Shown one piece after another: positions 43,505 through 52,109 of a stretch of DNA of 64,000 nucleotides. The position numbers were made by a program, and so were the translations under genes. The notes under the pieces are model-generated. The model ran no database searches and was not told where the DNA came from. It saw nothing but the letters and a program-made list of their open reading frames with translations. Position 1 is the first letter of the stretch. Every line of letters starts with the position of its first letter. The stretch comes from CAWDVH01 sp963805705 (lineage in GTDB: Bacteria; Actinomycetota; Actinomycetes; Streptosporangiales; Streptosporangiaceae), in assembly GCA_963805705.1 (NCBI GenBank), contig CAWDVH010000001.1, positions 992,001-1,056,000 on the forward strand, read 5' to 3'.

Positions 43505-45403
43505 GTGCCGCTGAGGTTTCCCCGCCCCGCCATGGCCGGTGCGGCCGCCAGCCTGGCGGCCGCATTGACCGTGCTCGGGACCATGCCCGCGAGCGCCGAC
43601 TCGGTGCGCCAGCACGAATGGTGGCTGGCCAAGCTCAGCGTCGCGTCCACCTGGAAGACCACCCGCGGCGCCGGCGTCACCGTGGCCGTGCTCGCCGACG
43701 GCGTCAGCCCCACCGTGCCTGACCTGGCCAACTCGGTAACGGCCGGGCCCGACCTGACCAGGTCCGGCCGCACCCCCAGCGGGATCTTCTACGGGCTGCA
43801 GGGCACCCCCATCGCCAGCCTCATCGCCGGGCACGGGCACGGCACCGACGGCTCCGAGGGAATCATCGGCGTCGCTCCGGCGGCCAGGATCCTGTCCGTC
43901 CGGGTCACCCTGAGCCCCGGCGACCCGCTGCTGAGCAGCCCGACGGTGACCGCCGGGCTGCCCGGCGCGATCGCGGCCGGCATCCGCTACGCCGTCGGCC
44001 ACGGTGCCCGCGTCATTGACCTGCCGCTGGACCCTGGCCAGCCAGGAGCCAGCGGAACCGGGTCGGCCGCGGCCGCGGCCGGGGGCAGCGCGGCCGAGGC
44101 GGCGGCCGTGGCTTACGCCCGCCGCCAGGGCGTGCTGCTCGTGGCCCCGGCGGGCGACAACGGTGCGGGCAGCGACGCGGTGAACTACCCGGCCGGGTAT
44201 CCGGGAGTCATCCGGGTGGGCGCGTTCGACCATGACTTCACGAAAGCCTCGTACTCCAACCATCAGCCGTACGTGACGCTGACCGCGGCGGGGAGCGGCG
44301 TCATCGCGGCGACCGAGCCCGGCAGCTACGCGACCATGAACAGCACCGGCGCCGCCAGCGCGATCGTCGCCGGGATAGCCGCGCTGATCAGGTCCCGGTT
44401 CCCTGGGCTGTCACCCGCACAGGTGCGAAGGGCGCTGGACGCGGGCACCCGGTTCCGGCGGCCCGGCGGGATCGAGGACGGGTCCGGGTACGGTGCCGCC
44501 AACGCGGCCAGGGCGCTGACCAGGGCCTCCGTGATCGCGGGGCCACTCGGTCAGCGGCCGTCGGCCCGTGCCACCGCGCAGCGCGCGCCGACCCCGCCCC
44601 CCGTCCCTTCGAACGCATCGAGCCTGGCGACGAAGGTGCTCAGGGCGGTGGTCATATCGGCCGCCGTGCTGATTGCGCTGCTGCTGCCGATCACCGCCTA
44701 CGCGGCCGTGGGCCGGCGGCGGGCACGGCGGGTCGCACACCCCGGCTGGGAGCGGGATCCGGCCCTGGAGCGGCTGGAGCGGATGAACCGCTTGCACCGG
44801 CGCGTCCCGGCTGACCAGGCGCGCACCGGCGCGGACGCAGCGGATTCGATGCTGGATTACTTTCCCGCGCCCGCGCCCGCGCCCGCGCGGGCGCCCGCCG
44901 CACCACCGCCGGGCGCCCGGCCTCCGCTGGGGCCCGTATCGCCGCTGGGGCCCGTACCTCCGCTGGGACAGGTATCGCTACCGGCGGCCCCGCGGTCGGC
45001 GGCCCGTCAGTCGAGAGTGTCCGGCGCACCGCCGTGGGAGCCGGCGCCCAAGCCGGACAGCGAGCTCCAGTGGGGAAGCGGCCCGCCACCGGCTCCGGTG
45101 CGTCCCGCGAGCCCCGCGGTCACCGCGAACCCGGCGCCCCCTTCGCACCGGCTCGCGCCGAGGCAGGCCCCGCCTTCGGCCGCCGCGTTCCCTGCGGCCG
45201 CATCCTCGGGTGCCGCGGCCGGATCCTGGGCCAGCGCGCCCGTTCCCGGTCCGGCCGGTCACCCTGGCCAGGCCGCGGGGCCGGGACCGGGACCCGATCC
45301 GGGCAGCGACGCCGACCCCGGCACGGGCCCGATCTACGTGTGGAATCCCGGCGCGTCTACCGAGTCATTCTCGGCCGTTCCGCGGGACGAGGACGGCTAC
45401 TAG
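43505..45403 (+). CDS. S8 subtilisin-fold membrane protein, predicted inactive
   Basis: 632 residues: signal peptide (1-31), a subtilisin-like domain (about 35-340; QHEWWLAKLSVASTWKTTRG, GAGVTVAVLADGVSP), a membrane helix (about 379-402, VLRAVVISAAVLIALLLPIT) and a long Pro/Ala-rich tail, the layout of mycosin-like proteases. The catalytic sites are altered: Asp motif reads ADG (residues 64-66) instead of D[TS]G, the His motif reads QGT (99-101) instead of HGT, and the Ser motif reads STG (280-282) instead of GTS. So it is probably a non-proteolytic scaffold or inhibitor. Its TAG stop overlaps that of the convergent plsC. Confidence 0.85.
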   Translation: MPLRFPRPAMAGAAASLAAALTVLGTMPASADSVRQHEWWLAKLSVASTWKTTRGAGVTVAVLADGVSPTVPDLANSVTAGPDLTRSGRTPSGIFYGLQGTPIASLIAGHGHGTDGSEGIIGVAPAARILSVRVTLSPGDPLLSSPTVTAGLPGAIAAGIRYAVGHGARVIDLPLDPGQPGASGTGSAAAAAGGSAAEAAAVAYARRQGVLLVAPAGDNGAGSDAVNYPAGYPGVIRVGAFDHDFTKASYSNHQPYVTLTAAGSGVIAATEPGSYATMNSTGAASAIVAGIAALIRSRFPGLSPAQVRRALDAGTRFRRPGGIEDGSGYGAANAARALTRASVIAGPLGQRPSARATAQRAPTPPPVPSNASSLATKVLRAVVISAAVLIALLLPITAYAAVGRRRARRVAHPGWERDPALERLERMNRLHRRVPADQARTGADAADSMLDYFPAPAPAPARAPAAPPPGARPPLGPVSPLGPVPPLGQVSLPAAPRSAARQSRVSGAPPWEPAPKPDSELQWGSGPPPAPVRPASPAVTANPAPPSHRLAPRQAPPSAAAFPAAASSGAAAGSWASAPVPGPAGHPGQAAGPGPGPDPGSDADPGTGPIYVWNPGASTESFSAVPRDEDGY

Positions 45404-46113
45404 GCCAGGCGGCGGCCCTGCTTGCCGCCGTCGGCCGCCGCGGCGATTTCATCCTTGCGCACCGAGGCGTAGACGGGGACGTACTCCTGGCCGGACAGCG
45501 TGCGGATGGCCTGCATGACCTCATCGGTGACGGCTCGCCGCTGCCGGGCCCCGGCGGGCTGGCCCTGGTAGGCCTGAAGATTCATCGGCGCGCCGATCCG
45601 GACCTCGATGCGGCTCGGCCGGGGGATCTTATGCCCCGGCGGCAGGACCCGGTCGGTTCCTATCATGGCCACGGGCAGGACGGGCACGCCCGCGTTGAGC
45701 GCCAGCCAGCCGATGCCGGTCCTGCCCCGGTACAGCCGCCCGTCCGGGGACCTGGTGCCTTCGGGGTAGATGCCGAACAGCGCGCCCTCGCGCAGCAGTC
45801 CGAGCGCGGCGTCGAGCATGTCCTGCGCGGCGCGGGCGCCGGCCCGGTCCACGGACAGCTGCTTGGTGGCGCGAAGGTATGCGCTCGTGGCCCGGTCGAT
45901 CAGCCGGGTTCCGGTGAAGTACTCGGACTTGGCCGCGAACGTCACCGGCCGCGGCAGCATCAGCGGCAGGAAGATCGAGTCCACGATCGACAGGTGGTTC
46001 GACGCGAGGATGGCGCCACCCGAGGCCGGGATGTGCCCGGCTCCGATGACTTCAGGCCGCGCCAGCAGTCGCAGGAAGGGCCCGGCGAGCACCCGCGATA
46101 CCTGATACTGCAC
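45400..46113 (-). CDS. plsC: 1-acyl-sn-glycerol-3-phosphate acyltransferase
   Basis: 237 residues. Both acyltransferase blocks are present: block I GGAILASNHLSIVDSIFLPL (NHxxxxD), and block III FGIYPEGTRSPDGRLYRGRT. It acylates lysophosphatidate to phosphatidate at the inner membrane. The C-terminal 25 residues are Lys/Gly-rich. It follows the large membrane protein gene on the same strand (64 bases downstream), so the two may be co-transcribed. Confidence 0.92.
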   Translation of the reverse strand: MQYQVSRVLAGPFLRLLARPEVIGAGHIPASGGAILASNHLSIVDSIFLPLMLPRPVTFAAKSEYFTGTRLIDRATSAYLRATKQLSVDRAGARAAQDMLDAALGLLREGALFGIYPEGTRSPDGRLYRGRTGIGWLALNAGVPVLPVAMIGTDRVLPPGHKIPRPSRIEVRIGAPMNLQAYQGQPAGARQRRAVTDEVMQAIRTLSGQEYVPVYASVRKDEIAAAADGGKQGRRLA

Positions 46114-46177
46114 CCGGTCCTCCCAGTCTGCGCCGTCCCTGGCGGCAGATCAGCCTTGCCTGGCGGCACGTCACAGG

Positions 46178-48424
46178 TTAGCCCGCCCGCCCCGGTGCCG
46201 GCGCGCCTGCGTCCCTGGCGGCAATCTCGGGCCGCGCGCCCTTCTGCTCGCCGGCCGCCAGGCCGGAGACCAGCGCGATGGCCAGCGGCAGCACGAACGG
46301 CAGTCCGATCGCGGCCACGATCACCCCGGAGTCGTCGGCCAGCCAGCCCAGCACCTCGGCCAGCCAGAGCGCGGTCAGCACCGGGCGCAGCAGCGGGACT
46401 TTGGCTATCACGTCCGCCAGCGTGGCCAGCCGCAGCCGGGCCGGCCACGCGATCATCACGCCGGTGACGACGGCGACCAGGGGGACCACCGGCGTGTACC
46501 AGGTCGTGGTCAGCGAGCCCACGTCGGAGCGGATCTTCCGCTGCAGGATGCCGCCCGCCGTGCCGTGCACGGCGTGACCGACGAAACCGCCGATGTCCGA
46601 TGGCCCGGTGGCCGGCCAGAAGTAGTTGATCAGCGCGAAGGCCGTCACCAGGACCAGCCCGCTGACCGCGATCGCCGCGCCGCGCCGCACGGTGATCGCC
46701 ACGCCCGCGATCGCGGCGAGCAGCAGCAGGAACGCCGGGACCATCGCGATCGTGCCGCCGACCTTGGCGCCGAAACCGGGCCAGCCCGAGGCGATCACGG
46801 TGAACAGGGCCACCGCCCCGGCGGCGGCGGCCGCCCGACGCCGCGTGCCGCCGGCCCGGCCCAGCACGGTAACGGCCGCCCAGGCCGCGCAGAGAATCCC
46901 CGCGGCTGCGTAGACGCCGAGCGCGTTGTTGCCGACACCGTAGAACCGGCCGGCCTCGAGGGCCGAGAGCCCGAACGGGCCGCCCAGCTGAAGCCGCGAT
47001 CCCGTCATCACGTCCAGGCCGATGACGGCCACGGTCACCGCGCCGACGAAACCGGGCGGTCCGAACGGGTCCCGGCGCCATGGCCCGGTCAGCGCGGCCG
47101 CGGCAATCACCGCCGTCCAGGCCAGCGTCAGCGCATAGAGCAGCAGCGCCGGGTGCGGCCGCTGTGACCAGGGCACGAGGCTGGCCAGGAAGGTCCCGGC
47201 CGGAACCGCGCCCGCGACCACCCCGGCGATCATGTACGCGGCCCGCCGCCGGCGCCGGCGATCAGCGTCGCGGCCCCGCAGCAGCAGCGCGATCAGGCCG
47301 AACACCACGCCCTCGGCCAGGCCGTAGGCGACGAAGAACCAGCCGATCGTGGACCGGTAGACCTGGGCCGCCGTGTCCTGCCCGGTCAGGGCGCGGACCG
47401 CGGCCCTCAGCGCGCCGCGATGGGTGCTGCTGATCTGCGACCCGACCACCGCCCCGGCCGGGACCGGCCGGCCGAGCCAGCCCAGCACGCTGGTGGTCAG
47501 ATCGGTGATCACGACCAGGCCTGGCTGGCGGGTGGAGGGCGCGGCCAGCAGCCCGTCATGGAATCCGGGGCCGCTGACCATGATCGCCCGCAGGTGCGGC
47601 GCGGCATCATCGCCCAGCCCCGCGACCACGATGATCGTCCGGGCCGGGGCCGCGGCGATGATCTTCCCGGCCGCCCGGTCCGCGGCGCGCACCGCGCGCG
47701 CCCGTGCCATGCTTCCTGCCTCCCCGGCGGCGGCCGGCAGCGCCCCGAGATCAACGACCGTCAGGTCACACCGGCTCACTTCAGAACGGCTGGCCGCGCG
47801 TGCTCCCGGCTGGTAGCTCGCGACCTGGCCCGTCCGGCGGGCGAGGGCGATCGCGGCGCCGGGCCCGATCGCGGTGGCGCACTGGCCTGGCCCGGCGCTC
47901 CGGCCGAGCAGGCCCCAGTCGGGGTCGTAGCTGAACTGCCGGTTGTAGCTGATCAGGGACCGCATCGCCGGAACCCGTGCCTGCGCAGGGGCGCCCGGCG
48001 CACTGGCCGCGGCGGTGCCCGGCGCGGGCACGACGGCCGGCAGGGCGGGGCACGGACCCGCGCCATCGCCGGGTGCGGCGGCCCGGGCGCCGGAGTTCAG
48101 CGTCAGCCAGGCCCCGGCCGGGCAGGTCCGGATGCCGATCGTGGTGACGACCAGCGACCCGACCGACCCGGCCCCGGCGAGCCGCCACAGCGCGGGCGTG
48201 GCGGTCGCGGACAGGTCACTCCAGCGCAGTCCGGGGATGCCGATCACCAGCACGCGCGCAGAGCCCCCGACCTGAGCCGTGGTGGCCTGAACCGTGGTGG
48301 CCTGAACCGTGGTGGCGTGAGCGGTCGTGGCGTGAGCGGCCGTGGCGTGAGCGGCCATGCCGCCGGCCGACATCGCGAGCATCGCGGCCCCGGCCGTCAG
48401 CGCTCTGGCCACGGTCCATTTCAC
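46178..48424 (-). CDS. large membrane protein with alkaline-phosphatase-like outer domain
   Basis: About 748 residues from the GTG at 48424. A signal anchor is followed by pentapeptide-like ATTVQ repeats, then an exported domain (VGGSARVLVIGIPGLRWSDL, TPALWRLAGAGSVGSLVVTT, SQISSTHRGALRAAVRAL) reminiscent of the alkaline-phosphatase/phosphodiesterase superfamily but without clear metal ligands. The C-terminal half has about ten to twelve helices (IGWFFVAYGLAEGVVFGLIA, RRAAYMIAGVVAGAVPAGTF). Conserved in actinomycetes as an uncharacterised membrane protein; I do not assign a function. Confidence 0.75.
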   Translation of the reverse strand: MKWTVARALTAGAAMLAMSAGGMAAHATAAHATTAHATTVQATTVQATTAQVGGSARVLVIGIPGLRWSDLSATATPALWRLAGAGSVGSLVVTTIGIRTCPAGAWLTLNSGARAAAPGDGAGPCPALPAVVPAPGTAAASAPGAPAQARVPAMRSLISYNRQFSYDPDWGLLGRSAGPGQCATAIGPGAAIALARRTGQVASYQPGARAASRSEVSRCDLTVVDLGALPAAAGEAGSMARARAVRAADRAAGKIIAAAPARTIIVVAGLGDDAAPHLRAIMVSGPGFHDGLLAAPSTRQPGLVVITDLTTSVLGWLGRPVPAGAVVGSQISSTHRGALRAAVRALTGQDTAAQVYRSTIGWFFVAYGLAEGVVFGLIALLLRGRDADRRRRRRAAYMIAGVVAGAVPAGTFLASLVPWSQRPHPALLLYALTLAWTAVIAAAALTGPWRRDPFGPPGFVGAVTVAVIGLDVMTGSRLQLGGPFGLSALEAGRFYGVGNNALGVYAAAGILCAAWAAVTVLGRAGGTRRRAAAAAGAVALFTVIASGWPGFGAKVGGTIAMVPAFLLLLAAIAGVAITVRRGAAIAVSGLVLVTAFALINYFWPATGPSDIGGFVGHAVHGTAGGILQRKIRSDVGSLTTTWYTPVVPLVAVVTGVMIAWPARLRLATLADVIAKVPLLRPVLTALWLAEVLGWLADDSGVIVAAIGLPFVLPLAIALVSGLAAGEQKGARPEIAARDAGAPAPGRAG

Positions 48425-48557
48425 GTCGTTAACCGTATCCGCCGGGTGGATTACCCAGTGCCGGCGAGCGGGCAAACTGGCCGACCTGATCGCGGCCGGG
48501 CACGATCATCGACATCGCGGGGAGGAGGCCGGCACGCCGCCCCTGTGACCCACGTGC

Positions 48558-49199
48558 TTAATGCGGGATCGGCCCAATGACTCCGACCGAGGCCAGGCCA
48601 TCCAGGACCAGCTGCACCGCGATCGCCGCGATCAGGAACCCAAAGACCTTCTCGGTGATCAGCATGCGGCCTTCGTCAAGCTTCTCACTGACCCGGTTCG
48701 CCCACCGGAACACCACCACGTCGAGGAGCAGGACGAACACGAGGATGCCGAACTCCACCGCGAAGACGCTGAGCGACTTCGCCTCGGCGGAGATCGTCAT
48801 CAGCCCCACGATGCCCACCGGGTTGAGCAGGTACGGCACCGCCAGGGGGAACTGGGCCAGCTGCATCGGGTCCTTCCCAGCGGCGCGATCGCTGCTGCTA
48901 TCGGCTGGCCCGAGGACCATCCACACCGCGACCACGAGCAAGATCACGCCGCCGGCGATCGACAGCGATCCGATCGTGAAGTGCAGCAAGATGCGCAGCA
49001 CCTCGCCCAGCACCATGAGGAGCACCGCCACCGTCCCCGCGGTGGTCAGCATCTTGCGCAGCACGCGCTGCTTATCGGCCGGGTCAAGAGAAGCGGTGAT
49101 TTCCACGAACGGGACGAGCGCGATCTTCGGCCCGATACCGATCAGCAGTACCAGGAACGTGTCGATCGCACCGGCAGCGGTGATCGATGTCTGATCCAT
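48558..49199 (-). CDS. MarC-family membrane protein
   Basis: 213 residues, six membrane helices: AIDTFLVLLIGIGPKIALVP, LTTAGTVAVLLMVLGEVLRI, FTIGSLSIAGGVILLVVAVW, VPYLLNPVGIVGLMTISAE, GILVFVLLLDVVVFRW, and KVFGFLIAAIAVQLVLDGL. The LSIAGGVILL and P..NPxG motifs mark MarC (UPF0056). Function unknown; the link to multiple antibiotic resistance is historical and not proven. Confidence 0.9.
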   Translation of the reverse strand: MDQTSITAAGAIDTFLVLLIGIGPKIALVPFVEITASLDPADKQRVLRKMLTTAGTVAVLLMVLGEVLRILLHFTIGSLSIAGGVILLVVAVWMVLGPADSSSDRAAGKDPMQLAQFPLAVPYLLNPVGIVGLMTISAEAKSLSVFAVEFGILVFVLLLDVVVFRWANRVSEKLDEGRMLITEKVFGFLIAAIAVQLVLDGLASVGVIGPIPH

Positions 49200-49417
49200 C
49201 CTCCAAGTGTGGCGCAGGCCGGTCTCCGGCGCCTAGTCACACCAGGTGGCGTCCATTTGCGCCTTGGAATGCACGGCCTTTCATGATCGCTGGGGCGCCA
49301 TCGACCATACTGGCCAGCCTTCGGATAGACACCGACGCCAGCGGCCAGCAGGCCAGCCTTCACCATCACCCACGTGCCAGCATCCCGCCTCGCGCCTCGG
49401 CCGCTGCGAAGTCTGGA

Positions 49418-49930
49418 TCAGCGCGCGTTGCACGATTGGCTGAATCCGGCGGCGTCCCTGGCGGCGATGGACGGGTCGCTGGCCGCGGACTTCTGCTCGG
49501 CGTTGATCTCGCGCTGATACGCGGCAGCACCCTGCCGAGCGGCCCGCAGTCGCGCCGCGTCGAGTTTGTTGGCGAAGGCGATGTAGGCGGCCAGTGCCCG
49601 CGCCTTGGCGGCCGCAGCCTGGGGCACTTCGATCGCGGCGAGCTGGCGATCGAAGTCGTCGAGCAGCTTGGTGTGCTGGGAGAGCTGGGCGAGAAAGTCC
49701 TTCAACGGGATGTCGAACTGGCCGCCGTTCAGCGCGGTGATCTTCTGCTCCAGCCCATCGCAGAGCGCATCGACCGCATTGAGGTACTGCTGGACCGCGT
49801 CGCTGCTGATCGACGACGACACCGGGACCGGTCGGGGGACCGCCGGGTGTCCGGTCGACGAGCAGGCCGCTACGAGGACGCAGCTGCTCGCGGCGATGGC
49901 GATGGCCCGCATCCGTCCCATATCGCACAT
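49418..49930 (-). CDS. secreted lipoprotein, unknown function
   Basis: About 170 residues with a signal peptide ending in a lipobox (MRAIAIAASSCVLVAACSS; Cys23 would be lipidated). The rest is helical and rich in Asp, Gln and Leu (YLNAVDALCDGLEQKITALN, FLAQLSQHTKLLDDFDRQLA). No family recognised. Methionines at 49930, 49921 and 49912 are all possible starts. The 49200-49417 gap before MarC holds nothing recognisable. Confidence 0.75.
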   Translation of the reverse strand: MCDMGRMRAIAIAASSCVLVAACSSTGHPAVPRPVPVSSSISSDAVQQYLNAVDALCDGLEQKITALNGGQFDIPLKDFLAQLSQHTKLLDDFDRQLAAIEVPQAAAAKARALAAYIAFANKLDAARLRAARQGAAAYQREINAEQKSAASDPSIAARDAAGFSQSCNAR

Positions 49931-50133
49931 GATCGACGCAACGGAGCTAGCTCTGCGCCTTCGTGGCCAGTTCGTTGCGCAGCTGCTACATCGGCGAGAT
50001 GGCGCCGGCGACTGTCGTGGGAGCCCGGCTGCGGCCCTGATCTCAGGCTCCCTGCCCTATTGGGCCCACAGCGGGCACGCTCTGGCGCCACTGTGCGTTC
50101 TCGACCGCCACTCTTTTATGCAGTCTTGGCATA

Positions 50134-50151
50134 TGCTAATTTTATTTAGCA
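50134..50151. promoter_or_regulatory. inverted repeat, likely ArsR-type operator
   Basis: TGCTAA-N6-TTAGCA, a perfect dyad 18 bases before the ArsR start codon, inside an AT-rich promoter stretch (ATTTTATTTAG) that stands out from its GC-rich surroundings. Confidence 0.65.
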
Positions 50152-50169
50152 CATGCAAGAGAGGATGTT

Positions 50170-50511
50170 GTGGACGCCGCTGACATGACCGGGGACCAGC
50201 TACTGCAGGTGCTGGCCACGCTGGCCAACCCGCACCGGCTCCGGGTCGTGGCGGCCCTCTCCAAACAGCGCAACTACGTCAGCCAGCTCGCCCGCGAGCT
50301 CGGTATCAGCCGGGCACTCCTGCAGGTCCACCTGCGCAAGCTGGAGGCGGCCGGGCTGGTCTCGGCTGCCATCGAGGTCTCAGAGGACGGGAAAGCCATG
50401 AAGTTCTACGAAGTAACGCCGTTCGCCATCCAGCTGACACCCCAGGCGATCATGGCCGCGGCCACGACCCTGACGGTGGGCAGTGAGCCGGATGCGGAGG
50501 TGAGGTCATGA
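50170..50511 (+). CDS. ArsR-family HTH regulator without metal cysteines
   Basis: 113 residues from a GTG start with GAGAGGA upstream. The winged helix is clear: LQVLATLANPHRLRVVAALS, SQLARELGISRALLQVHLRK, LEAAGLVSAAIEVS, then KFYEVTPFAIQ. There is no cysteine at all, so it is not a classical arsenite or zinc sensor. Its stop overlaps the next start (ATGA), so it is coupled to a small membrane protein; a palindrome lies in its promoter. Confidence 0.9.
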   Translation: MDAADMTGDQLLQVLATLANPHRLRVVAALSKQRNYVSQLARELGISRALLQVHLRKLEAAGLVSAAIEVSEDGKAMKFYEVTPFAIQLTPQAIMAAATTLTVGSEPDAEVRS

Positions 50512-50777
50512 GTACGATCGCCGTCGCCTTCGTTGTCGTGGTCCTGGTCGTCGGTGGCCTGCTCGCGTACGCGATCTTCCAGTGGGGGCGGCAGCTTTCC
50601 CTCAGCCAGAAGACACGAGCCGATCTGATCACCAGCGAGGAGTACCGGCACCTGTCTGAGACGACTGTCACCGCCCAGCAGCAAACCGAGCTGAAACTCG
50701 GCGAGATCAACATGCAGCTCACCCAGCTGCGCGACCAGCTGGATCAGGTGCAAAAAGTCCTCAAGGACGTCGAGTAA
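50508..50777 (+). CDS. small membrane-anchored coiled-coil protein
   Basis: 89 residues. One N-terminal membrane helix (IAVAFVVVVLVVGGLLAYAI) is followed by FQWGRQLSLSQKTRADLITS and a long coiled coil (LSETTVTAQQQTELKLGEIN, MQLTQLRDQLDQVQKVLKDV). It overlaps the ArsR gene by four bases and is probably its regulated partner. No known family; it could scaffold a membrane complex or modulate another protein. Confidence 0.75.
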   Translation: MSTIAVAFVVVVLVVGGLLAYAIFQWGRQLSLSQKTRADLITSEEYRHLSETTVTAQQQTELKLGEINMQLTQLRDQLDQVQKVLKDVE

Positions 50778-50831
50778 AGCAGCCAGCGGAACCCACAGGC
50801 TGGACCGTCCGCACAGAAAGCCAGCAGACCC

Positions 50832-50975
50832 ATGCACTTCCACACCGATGACGATCCCATGGCCACCGCCGAGCAGCTGACCGCGCACGATGCGCGTGCC
50901 GCCGCCGAAGCCTTCCACGCCATCGCCTGCGACGACGGCGTGGCTGACGAAGTGCGCCTGACGTGGAGCCGGTGA
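50832..50975 (+). CDS. small ORF, His/Asp-rich N-terminus
   Basis: A 47-codon open frame (begins MHFHTDDDPMATAEQLTAHD, ends VADEVRLTWSR) whose stop lies inside the antisense strand of tRNA-Thr. Codon use looks coding-like but there is no strong ribosome-binding site. Uncertain; listed because it is 54 bases downstream of the ArsR-membrane pair. Confidence 0.35.
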   Translation: MHFHTDDDPMATAEQLTAHDARAAAEAFHAIACDDGVADEVRLTWSR

Positions 50976-51039
50976 GCGGATTCGAACCGCTGACCTGCCG
51001 TTTACAAGACGGCTGCTCTGCCAACTGAGCTACACCGGC
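50964..51039 (-). tRNA. tRNA-Thr(TGT)
   Basis: Minus-strand cloverleaf starting GCCGGTGTAGCTCAGTTGGC. Anticodon loop CTTGTAA gives TGT; T-arm CGGTTCGAATCCG; acceptor GCCGGTG pairs with CACCGGC; CCA is encoded at 50964-50966. No integration scars around it. Confidence 0.95.
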
Positions 51040-51244
51040 GGGGAGACTTCGTGCATGCTAGCCCACCTCGATCCTGACGTGCGTATTCGTCTGGTGACCT
51101 GCGGCTTCTGGTCGGGAAGCCGGGGCCGGAGTGAACCTCGGCCGCCCCGGAACTAGATCACCCCCCTGGGGGTGATGGCGGGAAGCCTCACCGAGCGGCA
51201 TGCTGGCAGTGTGTGTGCGGACGCTTCAGGGCCGGGAGGGCGAC

Positions 51245-51631
51245 ATGCCAAGATCAGGACAGGGTGCCGGGAGGCCGACGCCGGCCAGCATCGCGGCGGG
51301 CAGCAGCCGGTCGGCGGCGCAGCCGGGGGACTCGGGCTCTGGCGTTCAGCTGGCCCTGGGACTGGTCGGGCTGGGCCTGATGGGTCATGTGCTGCGAAGC
51401 CGCAGCCTCTATGAGAAGGTGGCCGTGGCCGCGATCGTGGTGGGAGCGCTGAGGGGGATCGGCCAAGACAACCGGGCCAGCGTCATGGCCAGCCTGCGGG
51501 CCTGGAATAAGCGGGAGATCCAGCGCCTGGAGCGCGAGGCACAGCGCCAGGGCCGAGCGGTCAAGGGCTCCGCGCGGATGGCGCGTTCCGGACCGCCCAG
51601 AGGCCTGGCCGGGGCAATTCCCCCGAAATGA
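51245..51631 (+). CDS. hypothetical protein with one membrane segment
   Basis: 128 residues from the ATG at 51245 (GGGAGGG five bases upstream). A Ser/Gly-rich N-terminus precedes a hydrophobic run (VQLALGLVGLGLMGHVL), a second amphipathic stretch (YEKVAVAAIVVGALRGIG) and a basic C-terminus (NKREIQRLEREAQRQGR). No family recognised. It precedes the DUF4235 gene by 102 bases, and the two small membrane proteins may act together. Confidence 0.6.
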   Translation: MPRSGQGAGRPTPASIAAGSSRSAAQPGDSGSGVQLALGLVGLGLMGHVLRSRSLYEKVAVAAIVVGALRGIGQDNRASVMASLRAWNKREIQRLEREAQRQGRAVKGSARMARSGPPRGLAGAIPPK

Positions 51632-51733
51632 AGATCATGGGCCCGGCTGCGGCCGGATGCTCTTCGATGCGTTCGAGGCTGAGCGGTCGAACTGACAGCG
51701 GGCGGGCGGTTATCCGGCGGGCGGGAGAACACG

Positions 51734-52060
51734 ATGATCAAGTTGTTGTACAAGCCGGTGGACCTGATCGCTGGCATGCTGAGCGGGTTGCTCGCCGGGC
51801 TGATCTTCAAGCGGGCCTGGAAGCTCGTCGGCCGGGAAGACGCGCCGAAGCCCACCGATGAGCGGCGGGGCTGGGGGGAAATCCTGCTGGCCGCGACATT
51901 GCACGGCGCGATCTTCGCGCTGGTCAAGGCCGCCGTCGACCGCGGCGCCGCTGAGGGGACGCGCAGGCTTACCGGGATCTGGCCCGGCGGCGAAGGCCAG
52001 CCGCCTGACGAGCCGTCTGACCAGCCCCAAGCCACCGCCAGCGGCGGCACGGCCACCTGA
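51734..52060 (+). CDS. DUF4235 membrane protein
   Basis: 108 residues. It begins MIKLLYKPVDLIAGMLSGLL, the family's first helix, then AGLIFKRAWKLVGRED, and ERRGWGEILLAATLHGAIF, ALVKAAVDRGAAEGTRRLTG, a conserved second block. A Pro/Gln/Ser-rich tail follows. DUF4235 is a two-helix integral membrane family of unknown role in actinobacteria. Confidence 0.85.
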   Translation: MIKLLYKPVDLIAGMLSGLLAGLIFKRAWKLVGREDAPKPTDERRGWGEILLAATLHGAIFALVKAAVDRGAAEGTRRLTGIWPGGEGQPPDEPSDQPQATASGGTAT

Positions 52061-52109
52061 CCGCGGCCGCCCCAGGCTCGCGGCCGCGGTCGCTGAGCCG
52101 GCCGGCTGG

